This document shows positions 7,530-16,702 of a DNA stretch of 64,000 nt, piece after piece (the stretch's first letter is position 1; every line of letters starts with the position of its first letter). A model generated the notes under the pieces. That model was not told the origin of the DNA. It did not search any database and saw only the letters and a program-made list of their open reading frames with translations. Position numbers and translations under genes: made by a program. The stretch covers positions 930,001-994,000 of the forward strand of contig NZ_CP007588.1 in the NCBI RefSeq assembly GCF_000732905.1. Direction: 5' to 3'. The stretch is from Weissella tructae. GTDB taxonomy: Bacteria > Bacillota > Bacilli > Lactobacillales > Lactobacillaceae.

Positions 7530-8897
7530 TTAGTTCTTTTCAAACACTGTGATTGATTCCACGTGTGTTGTTTGTGGGAATTGGTCAATTGGTTGTACAT
7601 CACCCTTGATGTGGTAACCATTTTCAATGATTTGAACGGCGTCACGTGCCAATGTTGCTGGGTTACAGCTAATGTACACGATACGTTCTGGTGCCATACC
7701 AGTCGCAGCCACGATCAATTCTTCAGTCAATCCCTTACGAGGAGGATCCACGAAGATAACATCCGGCGCAACTTCAGCGTCTTGCCATTCAACCATCTTC
7801 TCTTCAGCCTTACCAAGTTCGAACTTAACGTTCTTAATGTTGTTGATGTCAGCGTTACGCTTGGCGTCGTCAACGGCACCAGCAACAATTTCGACACCGA
7901 TAACTTGCTTAACTTGATCAGCAATCGCCAATGAAATTGTTCCGATTCCTGAGTACGCGTCAATAACTGTGTCAGTAGACTTCAATTCAGCCTTTTGCGC
8001 AGCCATTTCGTACAAGCGTTCTGTCATTTGTGGGTTCACTTGGTAGAATGAGTTTGGCCCGATGGCAAAAGTCTTTCCTAGCAATTGATCCTTAATTGTA
8101 GACTTACCCCATAGGATGTTGTTCTTTTCTCCCATGATAACGTTAGTCTTTTCTTGGTTAACGTTTTGTACAATTGACTTAACTTCAGGCAATGCAGCGC
8201 GAATGTCTTGTACGATAACTTCAGCCAATGGCAACTTCTTTGAACGTGTAACCAAAACAACCATCATTTCATGACTGTAGTAACCACGACGAACCATGAT
8301 GTTACGGATTGTTCCCTTGTGGATTTCTTCGTTGTACGCTTCAGTGTGGTACTTACGCAAGATATCACGAACAACCAAGATTGCTTCGTCGATCTTTGGA
8401 TCTTGGATCAAGAAGTCTTCAATTTCAACCAAACGGTGTGATCCACGACGGTAGAAACCAGTCGTCAACAATCCGTTGATTTCACGTGTAGGGATTTGAG
8501 CCTTATTACGGTAACCCCAAGGGTTATCCATCCCCATAGTTGGTGCGATTTCAACGTCAACGTGTTGCTTGTTGAAAACGTCCGCAACTTGCTTTTGCTT
8601 GTGCTTCAATTGTGCATCGTAGTTCAAGTGTGCCAATGGGGCAATACCAGTCAACAATGCGTTTGCTTCGATTTCATTATTACGGTCTGGTGATTCAACC
8701 AAGCGCTTGATTACACGTCCAAAGGCGTATGTACTTGCAACTTTAGTAACCCCAACCAATACGCGTTCTCCAGGAACAGCGTTTGTAACGAAGATAGGAA
8801 AATCGTCTAACTTAACGACTCCGTTTCCTTCGTATGTGATGTCAATAACATCAGCTTCAATTTCTTGATTCTTAACAACAGGTGCTTTACGTTTCAT
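7530..8897 (-). CDS. rlmD: 23S rRNA (uracil-C5)-methyltransferase, RlmD/RlmCD type
   Basis: 455-residue SAM-dependent enzyme of the TrmA/RumA family that makes 5-methyluridine in 23S rRNA. It has an N-terminal TRAM RNA-binding domain (about 10-70) and the middle NPWGYRNKAQIP segment. The SAM site is DAYSGIGTISLAIA, followed by VDPPRKGL and the catalytic Cys motif YISCNPATLARD. In Gram-positive bacteria one such enzyme can modify both U747 and U1939 (RlmCD). The ATG at 8897 is chosen since AAGGAG sits 8 bases upstream of it; a longer frame from 8927 would start before that site. Confidence 0.9.
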   Translation of the reverse strand: MKRKAPVVKNQEIEADVIDITYEGNGVVKLDDFPIFVTNAVPGERVLVGVTKVASTYAFGRVIKRLVESPDRNNEIEANALLTGIAPLAHLNYDAQLKHKQKQVADVFNKQHVDVEIAPTMGMDNPWGYRNKAQIPTREINGLLTTGFYRRGSHRLVEIEDFLIQDPKIDEAILVVRDILRKYHTEAYNEEIHKGTIRNIMVRRGYYSHEMMVVLVTRSKKLPLAEVIVQDIRAALPEVKSIVQNVNQEKTNVIMGEKNNILWGKSTIKDQLLGKTFAIGPNSFYQVNPQMTERLYEMAAQKAELKSTDTVIDAYSGIGTISLAIADQVKQVIGVEIVAGAVDDAKRNADINNIKNVKFELGKAEEKMVEWQDAEVAPDVIFVDPPRKGLTEELIVAATGMAPERIVYISCNPATLARDAVQIIENGYHIKGDVQPIDQFPQTTHVESITVFEKN

Positions 8898-8991
8898 TTC
8901 ATTTTCTCCTTTTGGTTTTTGCGACAACCATAAGTGACTAGTATAGCATAACTTTATGGTCGTCCGCTATTTGTTCTTAAATTTGTCAAAT

Positions 8992-9021
8992 AAAAAAAGC
9001 AGGCTGCAAGCAGCCCGCTTT
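8992..9021 (-). terminator. Terminator of lemA-htpX
   Basis: AAAGC.GGCTG pairs with CAGCC.GCTTT around CAAG, followed on the minus strand by seven T residues, directly after htpX. Confidence 0.85.
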
Positions 9022-9024
9022 ATC

Positions 9025-9912
9025 CTACATTGCGCGTAAGGCTGCAATTCGGCTTGCCATTGGTGGATGCGTATCGAATAGGCTATTCATCGCTGATCCC
9101 TTTTTCAATGGATCACCAATGTATAATCCCGCACTCGAATCTGAAACATTTTCAGGTCGCATCGGTTCACTCTGGCTAATTTTTTCTAATGCACCAATCA
9201 TGGCTTGTGGATTACGTGTTAACTCAACTGCTCCAGCATCCGCTAAATATTCACGATTACGTGAAATCGCTAGTTGGACAATCGTTGCTGCAATTGGCGC
9301 TAACAGTAAAGCCGCAATTGATAATACAATCCCAATGATATTACTTTCACGATTATCATCTCGACGACTACTCATCACCCAGAAATTTGTCGCAAAGTTT
9401 CCTACCATGGCAATGGCTGCTGTCAATGCAACAGCAAGTGTTTGTAGACGGATATCGTAATTTTTAACGTGGGCCATTTCGTGGGCCATAACCGCTTCTA
9501 ATTCTGCTCGACTCAAACGAGACATGATACCAGTTGTTGCCGCAACCGCCGCATTTTCTGGATTATTTCCAGTCGCAAACGCATTAGGACTTGGATCATT
9601 AATGATGAAGACACGTGGCATTGGCACTTTCGCAACCATCGCCATGTCTTCGACAATATGCCATAGTTCTGGCGCTTGCCCAGGTTCAGTAATCTCTTGT
9701 GCATTGTTCATACTCATGACAACTTCAGATGATTGACTGAACATGTACATGGCGTACACTAATGCCCCCACTGACGTCACTAAAATACCACTTGTGATAT
9801 TACCCCACATGAAGTATCCCAATGCAGCACCAACAAGTGCCATGACAAAGAAGAAACCAAGAAATAGAAGAATTGTATGACGCTTGTTTTTGGCGATTTG
9901 CTCAAATAACAT
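9025..9912 (-). CDS. htpX: Membrane zinc metalloprotease HtpX
   Basis: 295-residue M48 peptidase in the cytoplasmic membrane that degrades misfolded membrane proteins. Two N-terminal transmembrane helices (about 15-60) precede the zinc motif HEMAH (His144, Glu145, His148). Two more hydrophobic segments follow (about 158-215), then the third zinc Glu region NREYLADAGAVEL. The gene follows lemA by 13 bases with a strong AGGAGG, the conserved lemA-htpX operon of lactic acid bacteria. Confidence 0.94.
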   Translation of the reverse strand: MLFEQIAKNKRHTILLFLGFFFVMALVGAALGYFMWGNITSGILVTSVGALVYAMYMFSQSSEVVMSMNNAQEITEPGQAPELWHIVEDMAMVAKVPMPRVFIINDPSPNAFATGNNPENAAVAATTGIMSRLSRAELEAVMAHEMAHVKNYDIRLQTLAVALTAAIAMVGNFATNFWVMSSRRDDNRESNIIGIVLSIAALLLAPIAATIVQLAISRNREYLADAGAVELTRNPQAMIGALEKISQSEPMRPENVSDSSAGLYIGDPLKKGSAMNSLFDTHPPMASRIAALRAM

Positions 9913-9925
9913 CGCTTCCTCCTAA

Positions 9926-10495
9926 TTACTTACCGTCATCCCCAAATGAGATGGTTGGTACTTCTTTTTCTTCAGCTGGTGTTTCCAAGAATTCTTCCGG
10001 CTTAAAGTTGTGGACACCCGCAATAATGTTTGTTGGGAATGTTTCTAACTTTGTGTCGTAACTTGAAACAGATGAATTGTACAATTGACGCGCATATCCA
10101 ATCTTGTTTTCAGTGTTTGTCAATTCTTCCATCAACTTGTTGTATTGTGCAGATGCCTTCAAATCAGGGTATGCTTCAGCAACCGCGAATACACTCTTCA
10201 AACCAGCTGACAATTCGTTTGAGACAGCCATCTTTTGTTCGTGGTCACCATCAGGAATTTGTGTCAATTGGTTACGCAATGACACAACCTTTTCCAAAGT
10301 ACCCTCTTCAAAACGGGCGTATCCCTTAACTGTTTCAACTAAGTTAGGAATCAAGTCGTTACGACGCTTTAGTTGTACGTCAATTTGACTCCATGATTCC
10401 TTTACGTACATACGTGACTTTACCAAACCGTTGTATGTGTTAATCCAAACAATCGCAATAATTGCGACAATGGCAATCAAAATCCAAATTTGCAT
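9926..10495 (-). CDS. lemA: LemA family membrane protein
   Basis: 189 residues: one N-terminal transmembrane helix (about 2-22), then a long coiled helical domain with the family hallmarks YNGLVKSR, VKESWSQIDVQLKRRNDLIPNLVE and ELTNTENKIGYARQLYN. LemA proteins expose their N-terminus outside and are linked genetically to HtpX; the molecular role is unsettled. AGGAGG lies 6 bases before the ATG. It is the first gene of a two-gene operon. Confidence 0.93.
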   Translation of the reverse strand: MQIWILIAIVAIIAIVWINTYNGLVKSRMYVKESWSQIDVQLKRRNDLIPNLVETVKGYARFEEGTLEKVVSLRNQLTQIPDGDHEQKMAVSNELSAGLKSVFAVAEAYPDLKASAQYNKLMEELTNTENKIGYARQLYNSSVSSYDTKLETFPTNIIAGVHNFKPEEFLETPAEEKEVPTISFGDDGK

Positions 10496-10534
10496 ATAAG
10501 CCTCCTAAAATTCACTATCCTGTTAATGGCTTTT

Positions 10535-10543
10535 ATTATAACA
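10535..10543 (-). promoter_or_regulatory. Promoter of lemA-htpX
   Basis: On the minus strand TGT directly precedes TATAAT (10535-10540), an extended -10 about 40 bases before the lemA start. Confidence 0.6.
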
Positions 10544-10551
10544 TTTCAAGC

Positions 10552-11214
10552 TTAGTTTCCGCGACGATTCCACCATAAATGGCCAAAAGATGCAGAGACT
10601 AAGATACCTGTTGTTCCTAAGCAGAATCCGGCAGTAACGTCAGATAGGTAATGTACCCCTAACGCAACTCGTGACCAGCAAACGGCGACGATCAAAGCAA
10701 ATGAAATTAACAAGACCAGGCTTGTCTTTAACCCCGTCAAATGACCGGAACGCATCATGTATACCATCATCAATCCAGCTAGTAGCCAGAAAAAGGTACT
10801 TGATAGCATGGCGTGTCCACTTGGGAAACTAAATCCAATTTCATTCACAAGATGATATGCCGGACGTGGACGTTGCACCAAATATTTCACACTCAAGGTT
10901 CCAACTCCTCCAACTAAGAAGAAAGTTCCTGCGAACCATTGTGCGAGATGATGATCATTATGACGCCATAACCAAGCCGCAATCCCCAACACAACAATGG
11001 CTAGAACAATAAAGTTCCCAAACAAAGAAATGAATTCAGCTAAGTGGGTTCTTGCAGCGCTACTACCAACGAATACCGTATCGTATCCTACCGCGTCAAT
11101 ACTCTTAATGAAGGGCGCATTGTTCCAAACACCCCAAAATAATGTCAAAAATCCTACTGTTAGTAGTCCAGCTAACGCCATAAACCAACGACGTGTTGTC
11201 TTTGAAAATTCCAT
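10552..11214 (-). CDS. PAP2-family membrane phosphatase
   Basis: 220-residue integral membrane lipid phosphatase with about six hydrophobic segments. The three-part PAP2 signature is complete: KYLVQRPRP, FPSGHAM, and SRVALGVHYLSD with the catalytic His residues. Members dephosphorylate undecaprenyl pyrophosphate, phosphatidylglycerol phosphate or phosphatidate; which one is not resolved. A GGTGAG site precedes the ATG at 11214. It lies upstream of lemA but ends before the lemA promoter. Confidence 0.88.
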   Translation of the reverse strand: MEFSKTTRRWFMALAGLLTVGFLTLFWGVWNNAPFIKSIDAVGYDTVFVGSSAARTHLAEFISLFGNFIVLAIVVLGIAAWLWRHNDHHLAQWFAGTFFLVGGVGTLSVKYLVQRPRPAYHLVNEIGFSFPSGHAMLSSTFFWLLAGLMMVYMMRSGHLTGLKTSLVLLISFALIVAVCWSRVALGVHYLSDVTAGFCLGTTGILVSASFGHLWWNRRGN

Positions 11215-11351
11215 CTGATTAATCTCACCTATTCATGTTTTATTCTATTCTGTACAGTTAACTAGATAGAACTTAAGCCACCCTAAAATACTGATATGAC
11301 AATGTTTATTACATTTCTATGTTAATATTCGAGACAGAGTATTTGTACGAT

Positions 11352-11465
11352 TTATTTTTCTTTGAAGTAATCGTCTGTCGCTTGTCCATATTTCCGTAAC
11401 AAATGTTCTACAGCATCTTCATCACTACATTTTAAAAGCAATTTGTATTCCGCAATGTCGGCCAT
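11352..11465 (-). CDS. Small protein, 37 residues
   Basis: A short reading frame starting ADIAEYKLLLKCSDEDAV after the initial Met and ending in YFKEK. GAGGTG lies 6 bases before the ATG at 11463-11465, which is a strong ribosome site. The sequence is acidic-amphipathic and looks like one or two helices. The pattern of a short helix, acidic turn, then HLLRKYGQATDDYF resembles the start of sigma-70 region-2-like small HTH proteins found on mobile elements, but the match is too short to name. It is the only coding feature in the 400-base gap between the PAP2 and membrane protein genes. The rest of that gap shows only short hairpins (for example AACC-GGAC-GGTT near 11540). Confidence 0.55.
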   Translation of the reverse strand: MADIAEYKLLLKCSDEDAVEHLLRKYGQATDDYFKEK

Positions 11466-11619
11466 ATTCACACCTCATTGATATAGTGTATCGTTGATCC
11501 CACTTTGAATCATTCATGTCAGACTGATACCTATAACCGGACGGTTATGAGCAGTCATGATGGAGAATGTTATGATTCTCTGGTGAAGATTTTGTAATTT
11601 TAGATAGCAATTAAATCTA

Positions 11620-12207
11620 TTATGAGTTGTATTTATAAACATTTTTCAGTGTCCAGTAGTGTTTCGCTCCATCGCCTTTGTAGTTTGATCCCCATGAATG
11701 TATAACCGTAATAAATCCACGCTCTGCAACAATATTATATGCTAAAAATTGCTGTGGTCCTTGTGTCGTAACATATTCCTCTGTAAATGTTCCTAAGTCA
11801 TACTCATCACGAGCTTTATTTATCAATAGATCTCTTTCACCGTTTCCATCACGTCCAGCACCTAGCTCAGTTTTGTTCCACTTCATTTGTTTAGGAAGCT
11901 CTAAAAACTCTCCGTATACATACTGACCATCCATATTTTGAACAGATGTTGTACTTTCTATAGAGCTTGAAGCCGTATTGTCTTCACTATTTATAATTGT
12001 TGATTTTGGGCCACTCTTTTCAGATTCAACCCGTGAAATAGCGGATTGCTTTTCTTCTTTTTGGACAACGCTGTTCCCTTTGTTGATCATCATCCCCACT
12101 AAAGATCCTGCACCTATTGCTATCAATACTAGTCCAACACCAATAGCAACTTTAACAGCTGGCTTCATTCCCTTTGTTTGTCGTGATTGACGTGTTTCAT
12201 TTTCCAT
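11620..12207 (-). CDS. Membrane-anchored extracytoplasmic protein of unknown function
   Basis: About 195 residues. A short basic cytoplasmic N-terminus precedes one membrane segment (VAIGVGLVLIAIGAGSLVGMM), then a Ser/Thr-rich linker. The C-terminal domain of about 100 residues has several Trp and Tyr (KQMKWNKTELGAG, FITVIHSWGS). I do not recognise the domain; topology suggests it faces outside. The ATG at 12207 is favoured because GAGGAG lies upstream of it and would be inside the longer frame from 12231. Confidence 0.6.
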   Translation of the reverse strand: MENETRQSRQTKGMKPAVKVAIGVGLVLIAIGAGSLVGMMINKGNSVVQKEEKQSAISRVESEKSGPKSTIINSEDNTASSSIESTTSVQNMDGQYVYGEFLELPKQMKWNKTELGAGRDGNGERDLLINKARDEYDLGTFTEEYVTTQGPQQFLAYNIVAERGFITVIHSWGSNYKGDGAKHYWTLKNVYKYNS

Positions 12208-12243
12208 ATACTCATTTTCTCCTCTACGCATATTTAGCTCCCA

Positions 12244-12690
12244 CTAAATATGTAACGTCATTGTGATATGTTCAATGCCGGCATCCATAAACACATCACC
12301 TTGTTGAACAAATCCTAATTCTTCATAAAATCCAGTCGCATGTAATTGCGCGCCCAATGCCACAACTGATATATCTTTCTCTCGAGCATCTTGAATAATT
12401 TTCGTCAAAAGTTGTTTTGCAAACCCATTACCACGTAAATCCTTTACAGTAGCAACACGTTCAATGTGCCAATTGTCATGTTGTTCATGAATTCTTGCTG
12501 TCGTAGCCGGCACAGACTCTCCCGCATTATCTACTTGATATCCTACATAATGCACACGATTATTCTCTTGGTTATCAAATTCTAATTCTGCAGGTATCTG
12601 TTGTTCGTTAATGAACACTTCTTGTCGGATAATTTTCGCATCCTCATATGTCTTTGAAATCCCCTGCTCATCTTTGATATACAATGTCAT
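12244..12690 (-). CDS. GNAT acetyltransferase, ElaA-like
   Basis: 148 residues. IRQEVFINEQQIPAELEFD resembles the ElaA/YjcF N-terminal pattern (R-x-E-V-F-x-x-E-Q). The acetyl-CoA loop follows as VKDLRGNGFAKQLL, then HATGFYEELGF. Acetylates an unknown small molecule or protein. It starts 17 bases after the stop of the upstream GyrI-like gene, so the two are probably co-transcribed. Confidence 0.82.
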   Translation of the reverse strand: MTLYIKDEQGISKTYEDAKIIRQEVFINEQQIPAELEFDNQENNRVHYVGYQVDNAGESVPATTARIHEQHDNWHIERVATVKDLRGNGFAKQLLTKIIQDAREKDISVVALGAQLHATGFYEELGFVQQGDVFMDAGIEHITMTLHI

Positions 12691-12707
12691 TGTCTAGATC
12701 CTTTCAC

Positions 12708-13352
12708 TTAACTCCCTGTTACCATCTTCTCTTGCACTGTCACTTCAAGGATTGTTTTTAGATTTTCTGGCTTTGCCTTACGGACGTCGCCTAAGTATAT
12801 TTCTCTATGATTTTTACTTGTTCGGTCATATCCTTGCGCTATCAAATAATCGTTCATAACCTTAAAACTTTCAGGTTCTGTATCATACGGACCAACATGC
12901 AAGATATGACAACTCGTTACCGCTTCAATGTCACCCACGTAAACATCTTTAATACGTAAAATATCTGGCTTTGAAATCACTGTTTCATCAATTTTACGCT
13001 GGATATAATCTGATGAAACAAAATCAGGTATGACGATTTCTAAACGAAAAACAAAATCGTCTTTGGTCCAAGTCCCTGCTTTTTGTGCAGCCTCTGATAT
13101 ACTCCAGTATCCTTGCAAAGGTGGCACGACAAAATCACGCTTATCTCCTTCGATACTATCTGCCTGCATCTTTTTATACCCCATTTTAATGCCATACGCA
13201 CAGGCATACATGGCCTTAACATATTCTTCAAAGTGGTCATTGTTTGGATCACCAAAACCATCAATACATAAAACTCGTCGACGTGGACGCTCAATTATTT
13301 TTGGCGTTCGAGTCGCTTTAAATTCTGCTGTTTTTTTAATATCAAATTTCAC
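12708..13352 (-). CDS. GyrI-like small-molecule-binding domain protein
   Basis: About 214 residues starting with GTG at 13350-13352. It carries the GyrI-like/SOUL-type fold pattern: RRVLCIDGFGDPNNDHFEEYV near the N-terminus, then IKMGYKK, and HILHVGPYDTEPESF in the second half, a typical GyrI-like motif. Such proteins bind hydrophobic drugs or act as effector domains. The GTG is preferred over the ATG at 13421 because GAGG lies 9 bases before it. A TATAAT on the minus strand (13402-13407) sits inside the longer frame and would be its -10. Function is unknown. Confidence 0.72.
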   Translation of the reverse strand: MKFDIKKTAEFKATRTPKIIERPRRRVLCIDGFGDPNNDHFEEYVKAMYACAYGIKMGYKKMQADSIEGDKRDFVVPPLQGYWSISEAAQKAGTWTKDDFVFRLEIVIPDFVSSDYIQRKIDETVISKPDILRIKDVYVGDIEAVTSCHILHVGPYDTEPESFKVMNDYLIAQGYDRTSKNHREIYLGDVRKAKPENLKTILEVTVQEKMVTGS

Positions 13353-13627
13353 TATATTTCGCCTCGTTGATACTTCCTGATCATCCCAATACACATCGCT
13401 AATTATAGCGTTGTTCAACAATACAACATATTGGTTAAAAAAGGCGTTAATTTTCAGAAATCATAACATCAACTTCTAAAAACCAATATTCCCTCTCAAT
13501 AAAACATTAATATTGTATATCTTTTATAAGTATTCATCGTCATAAGAGCTGCATAATCGATTCCAACTATATGTTATACTTATTTTCTATTCTAATCTAG
13601 AATTACTTTTTTGAAAGGAGATTAATA

Positions 13628-14068
13628 ATGTCTCTAACAAGTATGCCCCTAACACGAGAACACGATGCAACAGCCTTAGACATTTGGGAACGCTCTGTTC
13701 GTGCAACACACACTTTTTTAAGTGAAGCGGATATCATCCAATTGAAAACCGAAGTGCCTTTTTATTTCACCCAAGTGGATGTCTCACTTTGGTATGACAA
13801 TGACAACTTGATTGGGTTTTCAGGGGTTGTGGAAGATTCACTAGAAATGCTCTTCCTAGACCCAACTTATTTCAAGCAAGGTTTCGGTAGTCAAATCTTG
13901 CAACGTCTAGTTGCCGAAAAGAACATTATGTTTATTGATGTTAATGAAGACAATCCTAATGCCGTAAAGTTCTACAACAAAAACGGTTTTGAACAAGTTG
14001 ATCGCTCAGCACAAGATGGTCAAGGTCGTGATTTTCCAATTTTACATTTACGTCGTGCCACAGTTTAA
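13628..14068 (+). CDS. GNAT N-acetyltransferase
   Basis: 146 residues. DATALDIWERSVRATHTFLSE at the start resembles YjaB-type acetyltransferases. The acetyl-CoA site is FLDPTYFKQGFGSQILQRL, and FYNKNGFEQVDRS closes the domain. Likely acetylates a small molecule, perhaps in stress resistance; substrate unknown. AAAGGAG lies 8 bases before the ATG. It stands alone and ends at a bidirectional terminator. Confidence 0.85.
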   Translation: MSLTSMPLTREHDATALDIWERSVRATHTFLSEADIIQLKTEVPFYFTQVDVSLWYDNDNLIGFSGVVEDSLEMLFLDPTYFKQGFGSQILQRLVAEKNIMFIDVNEDNPNAVKFYNKNGFEQVDRSAQDGQGRDFPILHLRRATV

Positions 14069-14121
14069 TCATGTCCCTAACCTGATGTTTAATCGCAATC
14101 CAGGATTTATGACATGTAAAT

Positions 14122-14161
14122 AAAAAATCCGATGCAGAGATTCTCTGTCATCGGATTTTTT
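14122..14161. terminator. Bidirectional terminator
   Basis: AAAAAATCCGAT pairs with ATCGGATTTTTT, with a further inner CAGAGA/TCTCTG stem. It separates the convergent GNAT and XRE genes. Confidence 0.85.
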
Positions 14162-14164
14162 GTT

Positions 14165-14845
14165 TTACATGTCCTTGTATTTCTTTACAAGTGCTTCAAT
14201 GTCTTTCCATGCTTCTTCTGGCAGTGTTTGACCATTTACTTGTAACAAACTCGCACGATCAGAACGCTTCACAAGATCAGCTAAATCTAAGACGTTGACC
14301 TGCTCATCATTTGTTCCTAAACGTTGTTGAATCGCATGCTTAATGTTTGGGAATGTCGCGATTTGATAATCACGATATTTCTCTTGCACAAAATCACTAT
14401 CAACTTGATCTAGATAACCAAAAGGAATTTTGACAACGCTATGCACACGCCAATTTTCATCCCCTTTTTTGGACTTTAAACCAGCTGGGACACGATTATA
14501 TTCAATCGTGATAACTGCATTATCATTCAACCCTTGATGCCCATCACCGGTCACAATGACACGTTGATATTCATCCCAACGCACTTTGTGTGGATTACTT
14601 AGGTCAAAAGGTTCTGCCATCACTTCTGTCTCAAATTCCAACAACTCTTCTGTTGGCGTATCGTTCAACAAAGTGTTCACTGGTACATTTAATGCTTTGG
14701 CAACTTGTTCAATCGTCTCAAATTTCGGATTACCTGTTCGCCAACGGTAAAGTGTCTTTTCACTCAATCCAGCCTTTAAAGATAATTGACTCAAAGATAA
14801 ACCTTGCAGTTCTGCTAATTGTTTTGTTCTTGTAAATATGTTCAT
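14165..14845 (-). CDS. XRE-family transcriptional regulator with extra C-terminal domain
   Basis: 226 residues. The N-terminal Cro/C1 helix-turn-helix (about 8-62: LSLSQLSLKAGLSEKTLYRWRT) is followed by a long C-terminal domain (about 80-226), rich in charged residues and containing VIVTGDGHQGLNDNAVITIE. I cannot assign it; it lacks a Ser-Lys peptidase signature, so it is not LexA/CI-type. Probably ligand-binding or oligomerising. AAGGAA lies 6 bases before the ATG. It stands alone; the target is unknown. Confidence 0.72.
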   Translation of the reverse strand: MNIFTRTKQLAELQGLSLSQLSLKAGLSEKTLYRWRTGNPKFETIEQVAKALNVPVNTLLNDTPTEELLEFETEVMAEPFDLSNPHKVRWDEYQRVIVTGDGHQGLNDNAVITIEYNRVPAGLKSKKGDENWRVHSVVKIPFGYLDQVDSDFVQEKYRDYQIATFPNIKHAIQQRLGTNDEQVNVLDLADLVKRSDRASLLQVNGQTLPEEAWKDIEALVKKYKDM

Positions 14846-14900
14846 ATGAATTCCTTTACTGCCTAAATCGGAAGTAGCTTATAATGCACTTTATGTGTCG

Positions 14901-14927
14901 AAAAAAACATCAACAGTTGTTGATGTT
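14901..14927 (-). terminator. Terminator of pgcA
   Basis: AACATCAAC (14906-14914) pairs with GTTGATGTT (14919-14927), followed by seven T residues on the minus strand, just after the phosphoglucomutase stop. Confidence 0.82.
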
Positions 14928-14942
14928 AGCTTCTAATATGTT

Positions 14943-16670
14943 TTATACGTTTGTGTATTCTGCAATCGTTGCTTGAATCGCTGCCAATTCAGCATCAGCG
15001 GCGGCTTGCGTGTTACCCTTTGTTCCTACGTAGAACTTAATCTTTGGTTCAGTTCCCGAAGGACGTACGGCTACCCAGCTACCATCTGCCAATTGGTACT
15101 TCACAACATTTGCCTTTGGCAAATCAAGTGGTGTGCTGATTTGTGTCACGACATCTGTCACTGTTTGGGCGTCAAAATCTTCAACACGAACAACAGCCAC
15201 ATCACCAAATGATGCAGGTGTTTCTGCACGGAACTTGGCCATCAATGCCGCAATCTTTTCGGCACCATCAATTCCGCTAAATGTTAGTGACTTTGTGTCT
15301 TCAACAAAGTAACCATAGTTAGCAAACAATTCTTGTAGACCATCAAAGACAGTCTTACCTTGCGCCTTGTAGTAAGCCGCAACTTCTGCAAACAAAACGG
15401 TTGCTTGAACTGAATCCTTGTCGCGGACAAATGGCTTTACCAAGTATCCATAAGATTCTTCGAATCCATACAAGAAAGTACGGCTCTTGTCATCTTCGAA
15501 TTGTTGAATCTTTTCGGCGATGTACTTGAATCCAGTCAAAACATTCAACATTTCAACATCGTAGTGATCCGCAATCGCAGTCGCAAATTCAGATGATACG
15601 ATTGACTTAACCACAGCACCATTTGTTGGTAGACGGTCAGCGTCAGCCAATGCTGTTAGGATGTAGTTCAATGTAACGGCTGCAATTTGGTTTCCTGTCA
15701 ATAGCACGTATTCACCATCAGGTTGACGAACTGCTACTCCCATACGGTCGGCATCAGGATCAACTCCGATAACGACATCAGCGTTTTCCTTCTTAGCCAG
15801 TTCAATTCCCATCGCCAAAGCTTTAGGATCTTCTGGGTTAGGCAATTCAACTGTTGGGAAGTCCCCATTAGGTTCCATTTGTTCTGGAACCATAATGACA
15901 TTAGTGAATCCCGCTTGTTCAAGCGCAGGACCAGCAACCTTAGCACCCGTTCCGTGCAATGGAGAATATACCAACTTCATGTCAGCCCCTTCAGCCGCAA
16001 TCAACTTCTTGTTAATTGAAACTGTCGCAACTTCAGCCAAGTAGGCCGCATCAACGTCAGCCCCAATCATTGTTAACAATGGGTTTTCGTCCAATGTAGC
16101 GTCATCGGCGACAGGCACCGTAAACATATCCGCTTCACGAATAGATGATGTGATAATGTCTGATTCTGCAGGTGGCATTTGTCCACCATCAGTACCATAA
16201 ATCTTGTATCCATTGTAAGCCTTTGGATTGTGTGATGCCGTCAACATAATTCCAGCATATGCATTTAGATGACGAACCGCAAATGATAGTTCTGGCGTTG
16301 GACGCAATGATTCAAACAAGTAAACCTTGATACCATGAGCGACTAAGACACGCGCTGCTTCACGCGCAAAACGGGCTGAATTGTGACGTGAGTCGTATGA
16401 AATTGCTACACCTTGTGCTTTAATTTCTTCTGTTTGTTGATCCATCAAACGCGCCAAACCTTCAGTGGCTTGACGAATTGTGTAGATATTCATACGGTTA
16501 ATTCCCGCACCCATAATACCACGCATACCAGCTGTTCCAAATGACAGTGCTTGGTAGAAAGCATCTTCTGCCATCTTTTCATCTGCTGCTAAATCAGCCA
16601 TTTCTGTTGCTAAATCAGCGGGTAAGTTTTCTTGTTCTGCCCATACTTTGTAATTTTCTTGCCAAGTCAT
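14943..16670 (-). CDS. pgcA: Phosphoglucomutase (alpha-D-phosphohexomutase family)
   Basis: 575 residues. Interconverts glucose-6-phosphate and glucose-1-phosphate, feeding UDP-glucose and cell-envelope sugars; cytosolic. The phosphoserine loop TASHNPKAYNG (Ser146), the metal loop DPDADR (304-309), the sugar loop GFEESYGYL and the C-terminal phosphate-binding RPSGTEPKIK are all present, so it should be active. Length matches the PgcA/YhxB type. It lies 32 bases downstream of glf in the same direction, so the two likely share a transcript for surface-polysaccharide precursors. Confidence 0.92.
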   Translation of the reverse strand: MTWQENYKVWAEQENLPADLATEMADLAADEKMAEDAFYQALSFGTAGMRGIMGAGINRMNIYTIRQATEGLARLMDQQTEEIKAQGVAISYDSRHNSARFAREAARVLVAHGIKVYLFESLRPTPELSFAVRHLNAYAGIMLTASHNPKAYNGYKIYGTDGGQMPPAESDIITSSIREADMFTVPVADDATLDENPLLTMIGADVDAAYLAEVATVSINKKLIAAEGADMKLVYSPLHGTGAKVAGPALEQAGFTNVIMVPEQMEPNGDFPTVELPNPEDPKALAMGIELAKKENADVVIGVDPDADRMGVAVRQPDGEYVLLTGNQIAAVTLNYILTALADADRLPTNGAVVKSIVSSEFATAIADHYDVEMLNVLTGFKYIAEKIQQFEDDKSRTFLYGFEESYGYLVKPFVRDKDSVQATVLFAEVAAYYKAQGKTVFDGLQELFANYGYFVEDTKSLTFSGIDGAEKIAALMAKFRAETPASFGDVAVVRVEDFDAQTVTDVVTQISTPLDLPKANVVKYQLADGSWVAVRPSGTEPKIKFYVGTKGNTQAAADAELAAIQATIAEYTNV

Positions 16671-16702
16671 TGTATTTCTCCCTTTTATTGTGCCTGAATA
16701 AA

